A DNA stretch of 9,836 nucleotides. Source: Christensenella sp. UBA7102 (GTDB lineage Bacteria > Bacillota > Clostridia > Christensenellales > UBA1750). The stretch is taken from assembly GCA_002492415.1 (NCBI GenBank), contig DKYK01000063.1:1-9836 (forward strand), in the 5' to 3' direction. The translations under genes were made by a program, and so were the position numbers. The notes under the pieces were generated by a model. That model ran no database searches, was not told the origin of the DNA, and worked only from the letters and a program-made list of their open reading frames with translations. Below, piece by piece: positions 1 through 7,622 of this stretch (position 1 is its first letter; each line of letters begins with the position of its first letter).

Positions 1-1299
<1,299 letters not shown>

Positions 1300-1389
1300 G
1301 ATAAGAAAGCCTCCTTAAACAGGTAATATGACAACCGTGCCACGAATAGGCGCGGCAAGCGGAGTCTTGCGTTAAAGACCCTCATATAG

Positions 1390-1418
1390 ATTATAGAAAC
1401 TCCCCAACGCAATGTCAA
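1390..1418 (-). promoter_or_regulatory. Consensus sigma-A promoter for the pyruvate:ferredoxin oxidoreductase gene
   Basis: Read on the minus strand, TTGACA (1418-1413) is followed by a 17-nt spacer and TATAAT (1395-1390). Both hexamers match consensus exactly. Transcription would start near 1383, leaving a leader of about 84 nt before the ATG at 1299. Such a perfect promoter fits a highly expressed central-metabolism enzyme. The leader contains two short overlapping stem options (see findings). Confidence 0.88.
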
Positions 1419-1527
1419 GGAAGGAAGGGAAATGTGATCAGAAAAATAACAGTATTTATGCGGAGAATGCCTGTCTATCGCTGTTTTTTCCGCACTGTGG
1501 AACAAAGGGCGCGCGAGCGGAATTGAC

Positions 1528-1555
1528 GGAACAAATCCAATTGACGCGTCGTCTA
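1528..1555 (+). promoter_or_regulatory. Possible ECF sigma-factor-type promoter for the two lipoprotein genes
   Basis: GGAAC (1528-1532), a 17-nt spacer and CGTCTA (1550-1555) follow the general ECF pattern, an AAC-type -35 and a CGTC-type -10 spaced 16-17 nt, as in the Bacillus SigM/SigW/SigX group. The start point would fall near 1560, about 50 nt before the GTG at 1611. No good sigma-A pair is visible here: the two TTGACG hexamers (1523-1528 and 1541-1546) are wrongly spaced from TATACG (1554-1559). This is pattern matching on short motifs and stays tentative. Confidence 0.35.
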
Positions 1556-1610
1556 TACGGTGAATGCGCGGGCCGTTGATTCAAGCGCGCAGCGCGAGGG
1601 AGGAGAGAAC

Positions 1611-1850
1611 GTGAAGAAGATGTCCATATGGGTTGCGGCGCTGCTGGTGGCGCTGGCACTGTGCTCTTGCTCGGCGATGAGCTTATATGCGCTGGGGAGT
1701 GCGCAGGCGGAAGGGGCGGACAGCAGCGGAGCGGATGCGCGCAAGGTGCAGAATGCCGACACGCGCGATTTGACTGCATGGTGCGATTCGCTCTATAATA
1801 TAGAAGGAGAACCAAACGGCGACGGGCCGACGGTTTTTTCGCAGAAATAA
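1611..1850 (+). CDS. Small putative lipoprotein (79 aa)
   Basis: I do not recognise a family. The protein starts with a lipoprotein-type signal: MKK, a hydrophobic stretch (residues 6-18), then L17-C18-S19-C20, in which Cys20 is the likely lipidated residue. The mature part is only about 60 residues, hydrophilic and probably disordered at first (Ala, Gly, Asp, Ser rich), with one further Cys at 58. It would be anchored on the outer face of the membrane. GTG at 1611 is chosen because GGGAGGAGAG lies just upstream (1598-1606) and because the signal peptide then begins normally. The upstream in-frame ATG at 1560 would add 17 charged residues ahead of the signal. The next gene begins 26 bp after the stop and has a strikingly similar signal peptide with Cys at the same position, so the pair is probably one transcription unit. 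A non-functional remnant cannot be excluded. Confidence 0.6.
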   Translation: MKKMSIWVAALLVALALCSCSAMSLYALGSAQAEGADSSGADARKVQNADTRDLTAWCDSLYNIEGEPNGDGPTVFSQK

Positions 1851-1876
1851 TAATGAAGATTGAGGAGAAAACGAGT

Positions 1877-3250
1877 ATGAAGAAATTGTTGGCGACGCTC
1901 ATGGCGCTGGGACTGGCGCTGATCCTGTGCTCCTGCTCGCTGGCAGGCACGCTGGGCGGGCGGCTGCAGCAGATCCTGGACAAACAAACGGCGCAGCCGC
2001 AGCAGACGCAGGAAGCGACAGGTGTGCCGGAGACGACTGAAGCGCCCGCAACATCCGAAACGCCGGAAGCACCAGACGGCGGCGATGTGTCCGGTGCGGA
2101 GAACCTGTCCGGCAACCTGGCGGCGGGCGGTTACCTTGCGATGGATGCGCAGGGAGCGCTGTATGCCGCGCGCGGCGGCATCTACAAGCAGGACGCACAG
2201 GGGCTGCGCAGAATCTGCGAGGACAACGCAGACCATCTGAACGTCTGCGGCGACCGGCTGATCTATGTGAGCGCAGACTGGGAAGGCGACGAGGGCGTCA
2301 GCCGCATTGTGTCCGTTGATCTGGAGGGCGGCGACCGCAAGGTGCTGGCTGGAGAGGCGCGCTGTGCCTACGAGATCGACTTCAACGACGATTGGACGGA
2401 GACGACCGTGAACTATCTTTGCGGCTATGCGGACGCGACGGTGTGGGAAGGGTATGTCTACTTCATCGCGGACAACGACGACGGCACCACGCAGCGGATG
2501 TACAATCCCTACTCGAGCGGCAATGTCACCGTCACCTGGAACCATGACAAATCCATCTGCCGCGTGCCCGTGGACGGCGGCGAGGTGGAGGAGCTGGTGA
2601 AGGGGCTGGGCAACGGCAGGCCGAGCCTGGCCATAGCGCAGGGTCGCATCTGGTACAGCACCAGCTATGAGAGCGGGGCGTTCTCCTACCCGGTGACCAC
2701 CTTCCACTCCTGCGCGCTGGACGGGTCGGATGACCAGCTGCTCTACGGAAACGGAGAGCTGAACGCGCCCGACGCCACGCGCGAGATTGTGATGGGGCTG
2801 TTCGCGTCCGACGGCGTGCTGTACGTCTCCGCAAGCGATAGCGAGGGCGATTTCCCCAACAGCCGTCTGATGTGTGTGCAGAATGGAACCTATGAAATGA
2901 TGGGCGAGGAAACCTACTATGTTCCCACCACAGTGGACGGACAGGGCCGGCTGTACTGGTTTGTACATGAGGGCGACGTGCTGTGGGATGAGGACGACGA
3001 CGGCGTGGTGATCGACGAATACCTGAACAACGTGCGGCTCATCCGCACGCAGCCTGGCGGCGACACCGCGCGGTGCGACGAGCTGCTTCGTTTCGACCGT
3101 CTGGAGCGCTTCGGCGACGACTTCTCCACATTTACGGTATATGTGCTGGACGGGAAGGTCTACGCCCTGACACAGGACGACGTCTATCTGGTGGAAAACG
3201 GTGCGGCGACCGAGGTGATGGACCTGCCGGACCTCAACGACAATGATTGA
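1877..3250 (+). CDS. Putative lipoprotein with a DUF5050-like beta-propeller (457 aa)
   Basis: The signal peptide (1-19) ends in L17-C18-S19-C20, so Cys20 is likely lipidated. A Thr/Pro/Glu-rich linker (about 37-70) then lifts the globular part off the membrane. From residue 84 on I count seven repeats of a propeller pattern, a DG-hydrophobic-Tyr strand followed by a strand ending in a D-G-G-type turn: roughly 84-113, 121-157, 190-240, 253-289, 308-342, 352-400 and 421-447. This resembles the DUF5050/LRP-like propeller domains common in clostridial lipoproteins, which may bind protein or carbohydrate ligands. The ligand here is unknown. Residues 371-376 form an Asp-rich DxDxDG loop that could bind calcium. 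ATG 1877 is preferred to ATG 1853, because TGAGGAG lies 10 nt ahead of it and the signal peptide starts cleanly there. The family assignment is by recall, not by search. Confidence 0.85.
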   Translation: MKKLLATLMALGLALILCSCSLAGTLGGRLQQILDKQTAQPQQTQEATGVPETTEAPATSETPEAPDGGDVSGAENLSGNLAAGGYLAMDAQGALYAARGGIYKQDAQGLRRICEDNADHLNVCGDRLIYVSADWEGDEGVSRIVSVDLEGGDRKVLAGEARCAYEIDFNDDWTETTVNYLCGYADATVWEGYVYFIADNDDGTTQRMYNPYSSGNVTVTWNHDKSICRVPVDGGEVEELVKGLGNGRPSLAIAQGRIWYSTSYESGAFSYPVTTFHSCALDGSDDQLLYGNGELNAPDATREIVMGLFASDGVLYVSASDSEGDFPNSRLMCVQNGTYEMMGEETYYVPTTVDGQGRLYWFVHEGDVLWDEDDDGVVIDEYLNNVRLIRTQPGGDTARCDELLRFDRLERFGDDFSTFTVYVLDGKVYALTQDDVYLVENGAATEVMDLPDLNDND

Positions 3251-3307
3251 GTCGGCGCACAAAAGCGAATTTTTCGTGAACAAAGGCTCGAAAATGCGCG
3301 TGCAGCA

Positions 3308-3337
3308 TTGACGGGCGGACAAGAAAATCGGTATAAT
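3308..3337 (+). promoter_or_regulatory. Sigma-A promoter for the cobO-lipoprotein-membrane protein operon
   Basis: TTGACG (3308-3313), an 18-nt spacer and a consensus TATAAT (3332-3337) sit 65 bp before the cobO-type start. Transcription would begin near 3344, which coincides with the 5' edge of a strong hairpin. The leader of about 58 nt is too short for a cobalamin riboswitch. Confidence 0.8.
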
Positions 3338-3342
3338 AGAAA

Positions 3343-3371
3343 GCGGCGCTGTCCAAAGACGGACGCGCCGC
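3343..3371 (+). promoter_or_regulatory. GC-rich hairpin at the very 5' end of the cobO leader
   Basis: GCGGCGCTGTCC (3343-3354) pairs with GGACGCGCCGC (3361-3371) through 11 base pairs with one bulged T and a 6-nt loop. ATTTT follows. Because it begins at about the predicted transcription start, it may protect the mRNA 5' end. The short T run makes an attenuator possible but weak. No known riboswitch class is recognised. Confidence 0.55.
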
Positions 3372-3401
3372 ATTTTGCGCAGCAAAGGAAGCGGCAAACG
3401 G

Positions 3402-3929
3402 ATGGAACGAGGACTTTTGCAGTTCTATGTGGGCGATGGAAAGGGCAAAACCACCGCGATTATCGGGCAGGTGGCGCGGACGCACGGCTGCGGCATGAAG
3501 TGCGCCGTCTATCAGTTTCTCAAGTCGATCCCCTCGGGGGAGACAGAGACGCTGCGCGCGCTGGGTGTGCCCGTGGAGCGTGCACAGGTCGAGGGCCAGA
3601 AGTTTTTCTTTCAGATGAGTGCAGCGGAAAAGGGCGCGTTCCTGATGCAGCAGCGCGCGCTCTACACCCGTGCGGTGCGCGCCATCCGCTCGGGTCAGTA
3701 TGATCTGGTGGCGCTGGACGAGATCCTGGACCTGATTGAGATTGGCGGGCTGGATCTGGACGCGCTGCGCATGGCGCTGACAAGCCGCCCGCAGCATGTG
3801 GAGGTGCTGCTCTCAGGCAGGGCGATGCCCCGGCAGCTGACCGATATCGCGGGATACATCACCGAAATGCGCGCCGTCAAGCATCCCTTCAACGACGGGA
3901 TCCCAGCGCGCCAGGGCATCGAATACTAG
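3402..3929 (+). CDS. cobO: Corrinoid adenosyltransferase, CobA/CobO/BtuR family
   Basis: This enzyme transfers the 5'-deoxyadenosyl group of ATP to the reduced cobalt of cob(I)yrinic acid diamide or cob(I)alamin, making adenosyl-corrinoids in the cytoplasm. At 175 residues it has normal family length. The P-loop G11-DGKGKTT is close to the N-terminus, as expected for this family's distinctive Walker A. The stretch AVYQFLK (35-41), YDLVALDE (100-107), LLSGR (136-140) and the closing TEMRAVKHPFNDGIPARQGIEY region (154-175) all fit the family. ATG 3402 is preferred with AAAGGAAG upstream (3384-3391); the longer reading from TTG 3375 adds nine residues without support. No other cobalamin genes are in view, which suggests corrinoid salvage or a dispersed pathway. 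It leads an operon whose next gene starts 24 bp later. Whether the preferred substrate is cobyrinate diamide or cobalamin cannot be told from the sequence. Confidence 0.93.
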   Translation: MERGLLQFYVGDGKGKTTAIIGQVARTHGCGMKCAVYQFLKSIPSGETETLRALGVPVERAQVEGQKFFFQMSAAEKGAFLMQQRALYTRAVRAIRSGQYDLVALDEILDLIEIGGLDLDALRMALTSRPQHVEVLLSGRAMPRQLTDIAGYITEMRAVKHPFNDGIPARQGIEY

Positions 3930-3953
3930 AGCCGCGGCGCGCGGAGAAAGAGG

Positions 3954-5519
3954 ATGAGCATGAAAGGAAAAGCGATTGCGCTGGTGGCGCTGGTACTGTG
4001 CTGTGCGCTGCTTGCAGGCTGCATGTCCACCGAGGGACTGAAAAAGGTGCCCCAGGGTCAGCGTCCGGAGAGCCTGGACATGGCCGCGCTCGAGCCGCAG
4101 TTCCCGTCGGACAGCTCCATCAAGAATCAAATGATGTCGCTGGCCGCAGAGATCAAGGACGCCAAGAGCATCGATGAACAGCGGGAAAAGTATGGCGAGT
4201 TCCTGCACAACGCGTACGTCTACATCGTGGGGCCGTATCAGTTTACCGCCTATCTGGCCGCAGACGGGCGCAGCATCACGGCCTATTATGAGAGCATGGT
4301 CAACCATATGAACACTTTCCTGGGGGAGTACGACGTATCAGCCTGGTCCGCCATCGGCGACAGCGCGTGGGGTGCGCAGCTCAAGAGCGAGTATGCACGC
4401 CTGAAGTGCACGCCTGACAGCATCCGAAACGCCTATCCCACCGCCGATGAGAGCACATCGAGCCTGATCAAGACCATGTACGAGGCGCGCAACGCGTTGG
4501 GCGAGGCGCTGGAGGGTGACCTTGGACAGGCGGATCTGGAAGGCCTGCTGGACGACGTATTTACCTCGCGCGAGGCGGTGGCGGACTCCATGCAGTACGA
4601 TTCCTACCTGGATTTTGCTGTGGAAAAGCGCGATCTGCTGCCCTATGATCTGGACAGCCTGCTGCGCCTTGCGCAGCTGGTGCGGGAGAACCTCGTGCCC
4701 GCGGTGCGGCGTGCGCAGCGCTTTGGCGCCCCGCAGCTGACGGCGGAGCAGTGGCAGAGCGCGCTGCCGGAGCTTGCCGCGAGGTTCCCGGATTACAGCG
4801 AGGATCTGCTCTACGCTCTGCAGGGCGGCGCCTATGCGGTGGAGGCGGGAGAGCAAAGCAAGCACTTTGCCTACCAGCTCTACCAGTACGACGTCAGCGC
4901 GGGCAAGGCGGTGCTTTGTGGCGAGGACGGCGACGCGCTGCATGTGCTGCGCGGGCTGGGCCTGGAGGCGCGGAACATGGCGCTGCCGGAGAGCGAATGG
5001 AGCATGAGCGCGCTGACCGCTTACGACTGCGTGCAGGAGGATGCCTTTGCCGGGCGCGCGCTGGCAGAACTGGACGCTGTGTACGGCGGGGATGCGGAGA
5101 CGGCACGGCAGGGATTGATCAACGAATCGGCGCGCCAGGTGTGCCGCGCTGCGATGGAGCTGGAGTTGCTGGTGCGACTCTACGGCGACCCTGTGATGGC
5201 ACAGGGCGAGCGGGAAGAGCTGGCGGGCGAGTTGGCTGCGGCGTATGGCTTTGAGGGACTGGAGCTTGCGGACATCGTGCGGGACTCCCAGGACGTGCAG
5301 ATGGGTTCGCTGGACTGCGCCGGGCGCATGCTGGGCGGTCTGTACGGCCTGGCGCTCTACGAATTGACCACGCGCGACGAACAGACTGCAGATGCAGTGC
5401 TTACAGCGACGCTTGCGGTGTATAACGCGGGCAATCCTATTTCTGCGGGGTATGCGGCGGGGCTGGACAATCCGTACAGCGCGCAGGGCGTGCAGAAGGC
5501 GGCCGCGCTGGTTAAGTAA
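3954..5519 (+). CDS. Putative lipoprotein with an M3-peptidase-like helical fold but no HExxH (521 aa)
   Basis: The signal peptide ends in a textbook lipobox L20-A21-G22-C23, so the protein should be anchored outside the membrane. The rest is almost entirely helical. The segment at about 215-262 (YDSYLDF, then a PYDLDSL motif and NLVPAVRRAQRFG) recalls the central part of M3 oligoendopeptidases (PepF-like). The C-terminus (about 463-520: GLYGLALYE, NAGNPIS, AGLDNPYSAQGVQKAA) recalls their tail with the AGL-x-SPF motif. Yet the whole protein has only four histidines outside any HExxH, so the zinc site is absent and peptidase activity is unlikely. It might be a binding or scaffold protein derived from that fold. 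The start is ATG 3954, 7 nt after GGAG; ATG 3960 is equally possible and changes two residues. It is co-transcribed with cobO. The M3 link is my inference from motif resemblance. Confidence 0.85.
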   Translation: MSMKGKAIALVALVLCCALLAGCMSTEGLKKVPQGQRPESLDMAALEPQFPSDSSIKNQMMSLAAEIKDAKSIDEQREKYGEFLHNAYVYIVGPYQFTAYLAADGRSITAYYESMVNHMNTFLGEYDVSAWSAIGDSAWGAQLKSEYARLKCTPDSIRNAYPTADESTSSLIKTMYEARNALGEALEGDLGQADLEGLLDDVFTSREAVADSMQYDSYLDFAVEKRDLLPYDLDSLLRLAQLVRENLVPAVRRAQRFGAPQLTAEQWQSALPELAARFPDYSEDLLYALQGGAYAVEAGEQSKHFAYQLYQYDVSAGKAVLCGEDGDALHVLRGLGLEARNMALPESEWSMSALTAYDCVQEDAFAGRALAELDAVYGGDAETARQGLINESARQVCRAAMELELLVRLYGDPVMAQGEREELAGELAAAYGFEGLELADIVRDSQDVQMGSLDCAGRMLGGLYGLALYELTTRDEQTADAVLTATLAVYNAGNPISAGYAAGLDNPYSAQGVQKAAALVK

Positions 5520-5566
5520 GCGGGTCCCGCGCGAAACGACATTGAGGGAAGGAAAGAGGGAGCATC

Positions 5567-5803
5567 ATGCAGATGCAAAAGTTTATATCCAATCTTGCGC
5601 GCTGTGCGCTGCGCGTGCTGGCATCGCTGACCGTACTGGCCGGGCTGGTGGTGGCGTTGCTCATCCATCGCCCGGAGGCGTTGGTGGGCGTGCTGTACGC
5701 TGCGCTGGTGACAGCGGGTGTCGCAGGGTGCGCGCTGCTGGCAGGCGCGCTGGTGTGCGGCATGGCTGCGCGGCGCAGGGAGCGGCGCGCACGGCAGGCG
5801 TAA
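5567..5803 (+). CDS. Small two-helix membrane protein (78 aa)
   Basis: I recognise no family. Two hydrophobic segments (about residues 14-33 and 38-66) are joined by a short loop containing His34, Arg35 and Pro36. The C-terminal tail is strongly basic (RRRERRARQ, 69-77) and should face the cytoplasm, with the N-terminus on the same side. A purine-rich AGGAAAGAGGGAG site (5550-5562) precedes ATG 5567. The gene follows the 521-aa lipoprotein by 47 bp with no promoter between them, so it is probably the last gene of the cobO operon. The spacing suggests it might partner the lipoprotein at the membrane, but nothing in the sequence proves it. Confidence 0.7.
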   Translation: MQMQKFISNLARCALRVLASLTVLAGLVVALLIHRPEALVGVLYAALVTAGVAGCALLAGALVCGMAARRRERRARQA

Positions 5804-5869
5804 AGTACAAAAGGGCGGCGGCAATAAAGAGATCGCCTGATTCAAGCAAAAAAAACGAAGATGCGGATT

Positions 5870-5896
5870 GAGCGGCGCGTGCGGCGTCGCTCTTTG
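5870..5896 (+). terminator. Weak intrinsic terminator after the cobO operon
   Basis: GAGCGGCGC (5870-5878) pairs with GCGTCGCTC (5884-5892), nine pairs with one G-T wobble and a 5-nt loop, followed only by TTTG. The position between the operon end and the next promoter suits a terminator. The short T run makes it inefficient or makes the hairpin something else. Confidence 0.4.
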
Positions 5897-5957
5897 ACTG
5901 TCTGCAAAGCCGACAAGCCTTACTTGAGAGTTCTCCTAAACGCATATCGCGTCGCGG

Positions 5958-5986
5958 TTGACGGGCGAGATGCGGGCTGATAAACT
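5958..5986 (+). promoter_or_regulatory. Sigma-A promoter for the radical SAM operon
   Basis: TTGACG (5958-5963), a 17-nt spacer and TAAACT (5981-5986) precede the radical SAM start by 27 bp. Transcription would begin near 5993, giving a leader of about 20 nt that is nearly all ribosome binding site. There is therefore little room for leader-based control. Confidence 0.65.
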
Positions 5987-6013
5987 GTTAGGGTAAAAAT
6001 GGAGGGGCCTAAT

Positions 6014-7138
6014 ATGAAAATATCAAAAAAAGACGCGCTGACCTGGTTTGAATTCTTTGCCATGCTGCCCGAAGAGGAAGAGCTGCTTCCGCAGCAGCAG
6101 GAGTTGGCGCTGGCTACCTTTGCGCAGATCGAGGATGCGGTGGACGCGCGCAACGACGCGCTGATGGCGCAGATCCCCGGGCTGAAGACGCTGGGCGGGC
6201 GTACGTTCTATGTCGGAGCGGAGGAAAAGTTTCCCCGCGGCTGCCGCTCCTGCCTGATGGGCACGGGACTGACCGCCATTCGCAAGACCAACCGCTGCAA
6301 TCTCCAGTGCAAATTCTGCTACGACTTTGGCCAGATGCACAGCCAGCCACCCATTGGCGAAGGACTGTGGGAGATCGGCGGCACGCGTTTTTACGAGCGC
6401 GATCTCGATCTGCTGCTGGAGGTCTATCCCAAGCCATCGGGCGTATCCTACGTCTATCTCGAGCCGTTTATGGAGATCGAGAAGTATTACGGGATCATTG
6501 AGCGGTTCCACAAGGCGGGTGTGCATCAGCATCTGTACACCAACGGCACGCTGTGCACGGAGGAGAATCTGCGCGCGCTGGGACGGGCGGGGCTGGACGA
6601 GCTGCGCTTCAACCTGGGCGCGAGCGGCTGCGCGGACAATGTGATCGACAGCATCGCGCTGGCCAAGCGCTTCCTCCCCTACGTGGGCATTGAGACGCCT
6701 ATGACGCCGGAATTTTACGAAGCGTTCCAGCGGAAAAAGGACAGGGTGCTCGCCGCCGGGCTGGACTTCATCAACTGCGCCGAGCTGCACCTGAACCCCA
6801 ATAACCTGGACAACTATGCTGGGGAGAACCTCTACCTGTGCCGCATGGGCTACCTCTCGCCGGTGTGGAGCCGAGAGATCACCTTCCGGCTGATGAAGCA
6901 GGCGGCGGAGGAACAGTGGCCTTGCGCTGTGCACGACTGCTCCAACCACACCAAGTTTGCCCGCGGGCTCAACATGCGCGCCAAGGAAGGCGGCTGGTTC
7001 GGCGCCAGCAGCTACGCATGCGAGTTTGACCGCATCCCCTACGAATACTTCCTGCCCATCCTGCGCGACGAGAGCTTTCGATTTTTGACTGAGGAACCGC
7101 TGCCCGAGGGCTTCCGCCCCGGCGATATCGTGCTGTAA
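6014..7138 (+). CDS. Radical SAM protein of unknown substrate (374 aa), COG2108-like
   Basis: The motif C95-x3-C99-x2-C102, followed by Tyr, binds the [4Fe-4S] cluster that cleaves S-adenosylmethionine. It is preceded by a C77-x2-C80 pair, and later cysteines (C181, C206, C255, C276, C304, C309, C336) could carry another cluster. The usual GGE(P) motif after the cluster loop is replaced by Y148-LEP-F-ME. The TNG element (176-178) and the ELRFNLG strand (196-202) follow in the normal barrel order. The later strand VGIETPMTPE (224-233) and the VHDCS-N-HTKFARGLNMR stretch (306-322) recall COG2108, uncharacterised relatives of pyruvate-formate-lyase activating enzyme, but I cannot check this. ATG 6014 is chosen because GGAGGGG lies 6 nt upstream; the ATG at 5999 overlaps that site. 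It is probably co-transcribed with the next membrane protein gene. Class is certain, reaction unknown. Confidence 0.92.
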   Translation: MKISKKDALTWFEFFAMLPEEEELLPQQQELALATFAQIEDAVDARNDALMAQIPGLKTLGGRTFYVGAEEKFPRGCRSCLMGTGLTAIRKTNRCNLQCKFCYDFGQMHSQPPIGEGLWEIGGTRFYERDLDLLLEVYPKPSGVSYVYLEPFMEIEKYYGIIERFHKAGVHQHLYTNGTLCTEENLRALGRAGLDELRFNLGASGCADNVIDSIALAKRFLPYVGIETPMTPEFYEAFQRKKDRVLAAGLDFINCAELHLNPNNLDNYAGENLYLCRMGYLSPVWSREITFRLMKQAAEEQWPCAVHDCSNHTKFARGLNMRAKEGGWFGASSYACEFDRIPYEYFLPILRDESFRFLTEEPLPEGFRPGDIVL

Positions 7139-7153
7139 ACGGAAGGCATGCGC

Positions 7154-7543
7154 ATGAAAAAGTATAGAGCTGCGGCGGTTCTGATGATTGTTCACGGCGG
7201 CTGTATGGAGATAGGCGGCGCGCTCTGCGCGTTTCCGGCGTTGCTCTTGGGGACGGATGCGTTCGATGTAGGGCGGCATTTCGCATTTCAGCTGCCTTAC
7301 TTTCAGGAGAACTTGATGCTGATGCTGGTCTGCGGCGCGATCTATGGCGCGCTGCGGGTGACCGGCGCAATCGGGCTGTTGAAAAAACGGATGTGGGGAC
7401 TGGCGCTGTCCGGAATCAACTGCGTGCTTACGCTGGCGCTGATGATGTTCCTGTTGCCTGCCGGGATTCTGGACGGGCTACTGGCCGGCAGCGCGCTGGT
7501 TTTGCTGCTGATGGGTTATTTTGAAAATAGAAAAATAGCATAA
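7154..7543 (+). CDS. Four-helix integral membrane protein (129 aa)
   Basis: The family is not recognised. Hydrophobic segments lie at about 6-33, 51-76, 81-101 and 103-121, and a short basic start (MKKYR) and end (ENRKIA) suggest both termini are cytoplasmic. Residues 63-84 (a short IYGALRVTGAIGLLKKRMWG loop) have the look of small clostridial four-helix proteins with a conserved GAIGLLK-x-R-x-WG turn. ATG 7154 is preferred over ATG 7148 because GGAAGG (7141-7146) then sits 7 nt upstream instead of 1 nt. The gene begins 15 bp after the radical SAM stop, so the two are almost surely co-transcribed. A role as a membrane partner of the radical SAM enzyme or its product is possible but unproven. 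Confidence 0.8.
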   Translation: MKKYRAAAVLMIVHGGCMEIGGALCAFPALLLGTDAFDVGRHFAFQLPYFQENLMLMLVCGAIYGALRVTGAIGLLKKRMWGLALSGINCVLTLALMMFLLPAGILDGLLAGSALVLLLMGYFENRKIA

Positions 7544-7568
7544 ATGTCCGAAAAAATGAGAACTGTCG

Positions 7569-7601
7569 GCCGCTTCTGCACAATGTAGGAGCGGCTTTTT
7601 T
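7569..7601 (+). terminator. Intrinsic terminator of the radical SAM operon
   Basis: GCCGCTTCT (7569-7577) pairs with AGGAGCGGC (7587-7595) through nine pairs, one of them G-T, with a 9-nt loop, followed by six T (7596-7601). It lies 25 bp after the membrane protein stop. Confidence 0.85.
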
Positions 7602-7622
7602 GCGCGCAATTTCCGTATGGAT

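Larger units (their letters stand above)
1300..1610. other. Divergent intergenic region (311 bp)
   Basis: This stretch separates the minus-strand oxidoreductase from the plus-strand lipoprotein genes. It holds the oxidoreductase leader (1300-1383), its consensus promoter (1390-1418), an AT-richer middle (1419-1500) in which I see no gene, and a possible ECF-type promoter for the plus-strand genes (1528-1555). The octamer GGAACAAA occurs at 1499-1506 and 1528-1535, and AATTGACG occurs at 1521-1528 and 1539-1546. No RNA gene or convincing terminator is visible. An in-frame ATG at 1560 exists, but it has no ribosome binding site and the GTG at 1611 is a better start. Confidence 0.7.

Noticed and set aside
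1523..1559. Sigma-A promoter from TTGACG and TATACG ahead of the 79-aa lipoprotein
   Set aside because: The spacers are 25 and 7 nt, far from the required 16-18.
1560..1610. ATG at 1560 as start of the small lipoprotein
   Set aside because: It has no ribosome binding site and would place a charged 17-residue extension ahead of the signal peptide; GTG 1611 has a strong site.
3265..3299. Imperfect inverted repeat GCGAATTTTTCG / CGAAAATGCGC
   Set aside because: It has a mismatch and a bulge, no T run follows, and it lies just upstream of the promoter; it could be a chance A/T-rich repeat, so I do not list it as a site.
1793..3397. 534-aa minus-strand open frame opposite the propeller lipoprotein
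   Set aside because: It covers the plus-strand lipoprotein, crosses the cobO promoter, has no recognisable domain, and is rich in His/Val/Arg/Ala as expected for a shadow frame.
3344..3401. Cobalamin riboswitch upstream of the cobO-type gene
   Set aside because: The leader is only about 58 nt and holds one simple hairpin; the B12-box class needs well over 150 nt.
5392..5871. 159-aa plus-strand frame across the end of the 521-aa lipoprotein and the small membrane gene
   Set aside because: It overlaps both genes in another frame, is Arg/Ala/Cys-rich, and has no ribosome binding site.
5999..6013. ATG at 5999 as start of the radical SAM protein
   Set aside because: It overlaps the GGAGGGG that serves ATG 6014 and has no site of its own.
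6023..7279. 418-aa minus-strand open frame opposite the radical SAM gene
   Set aside because: The radical SAM cysteine motif and later conserved strands leave no doubt about the plus strand; the antisense frame has no domain.
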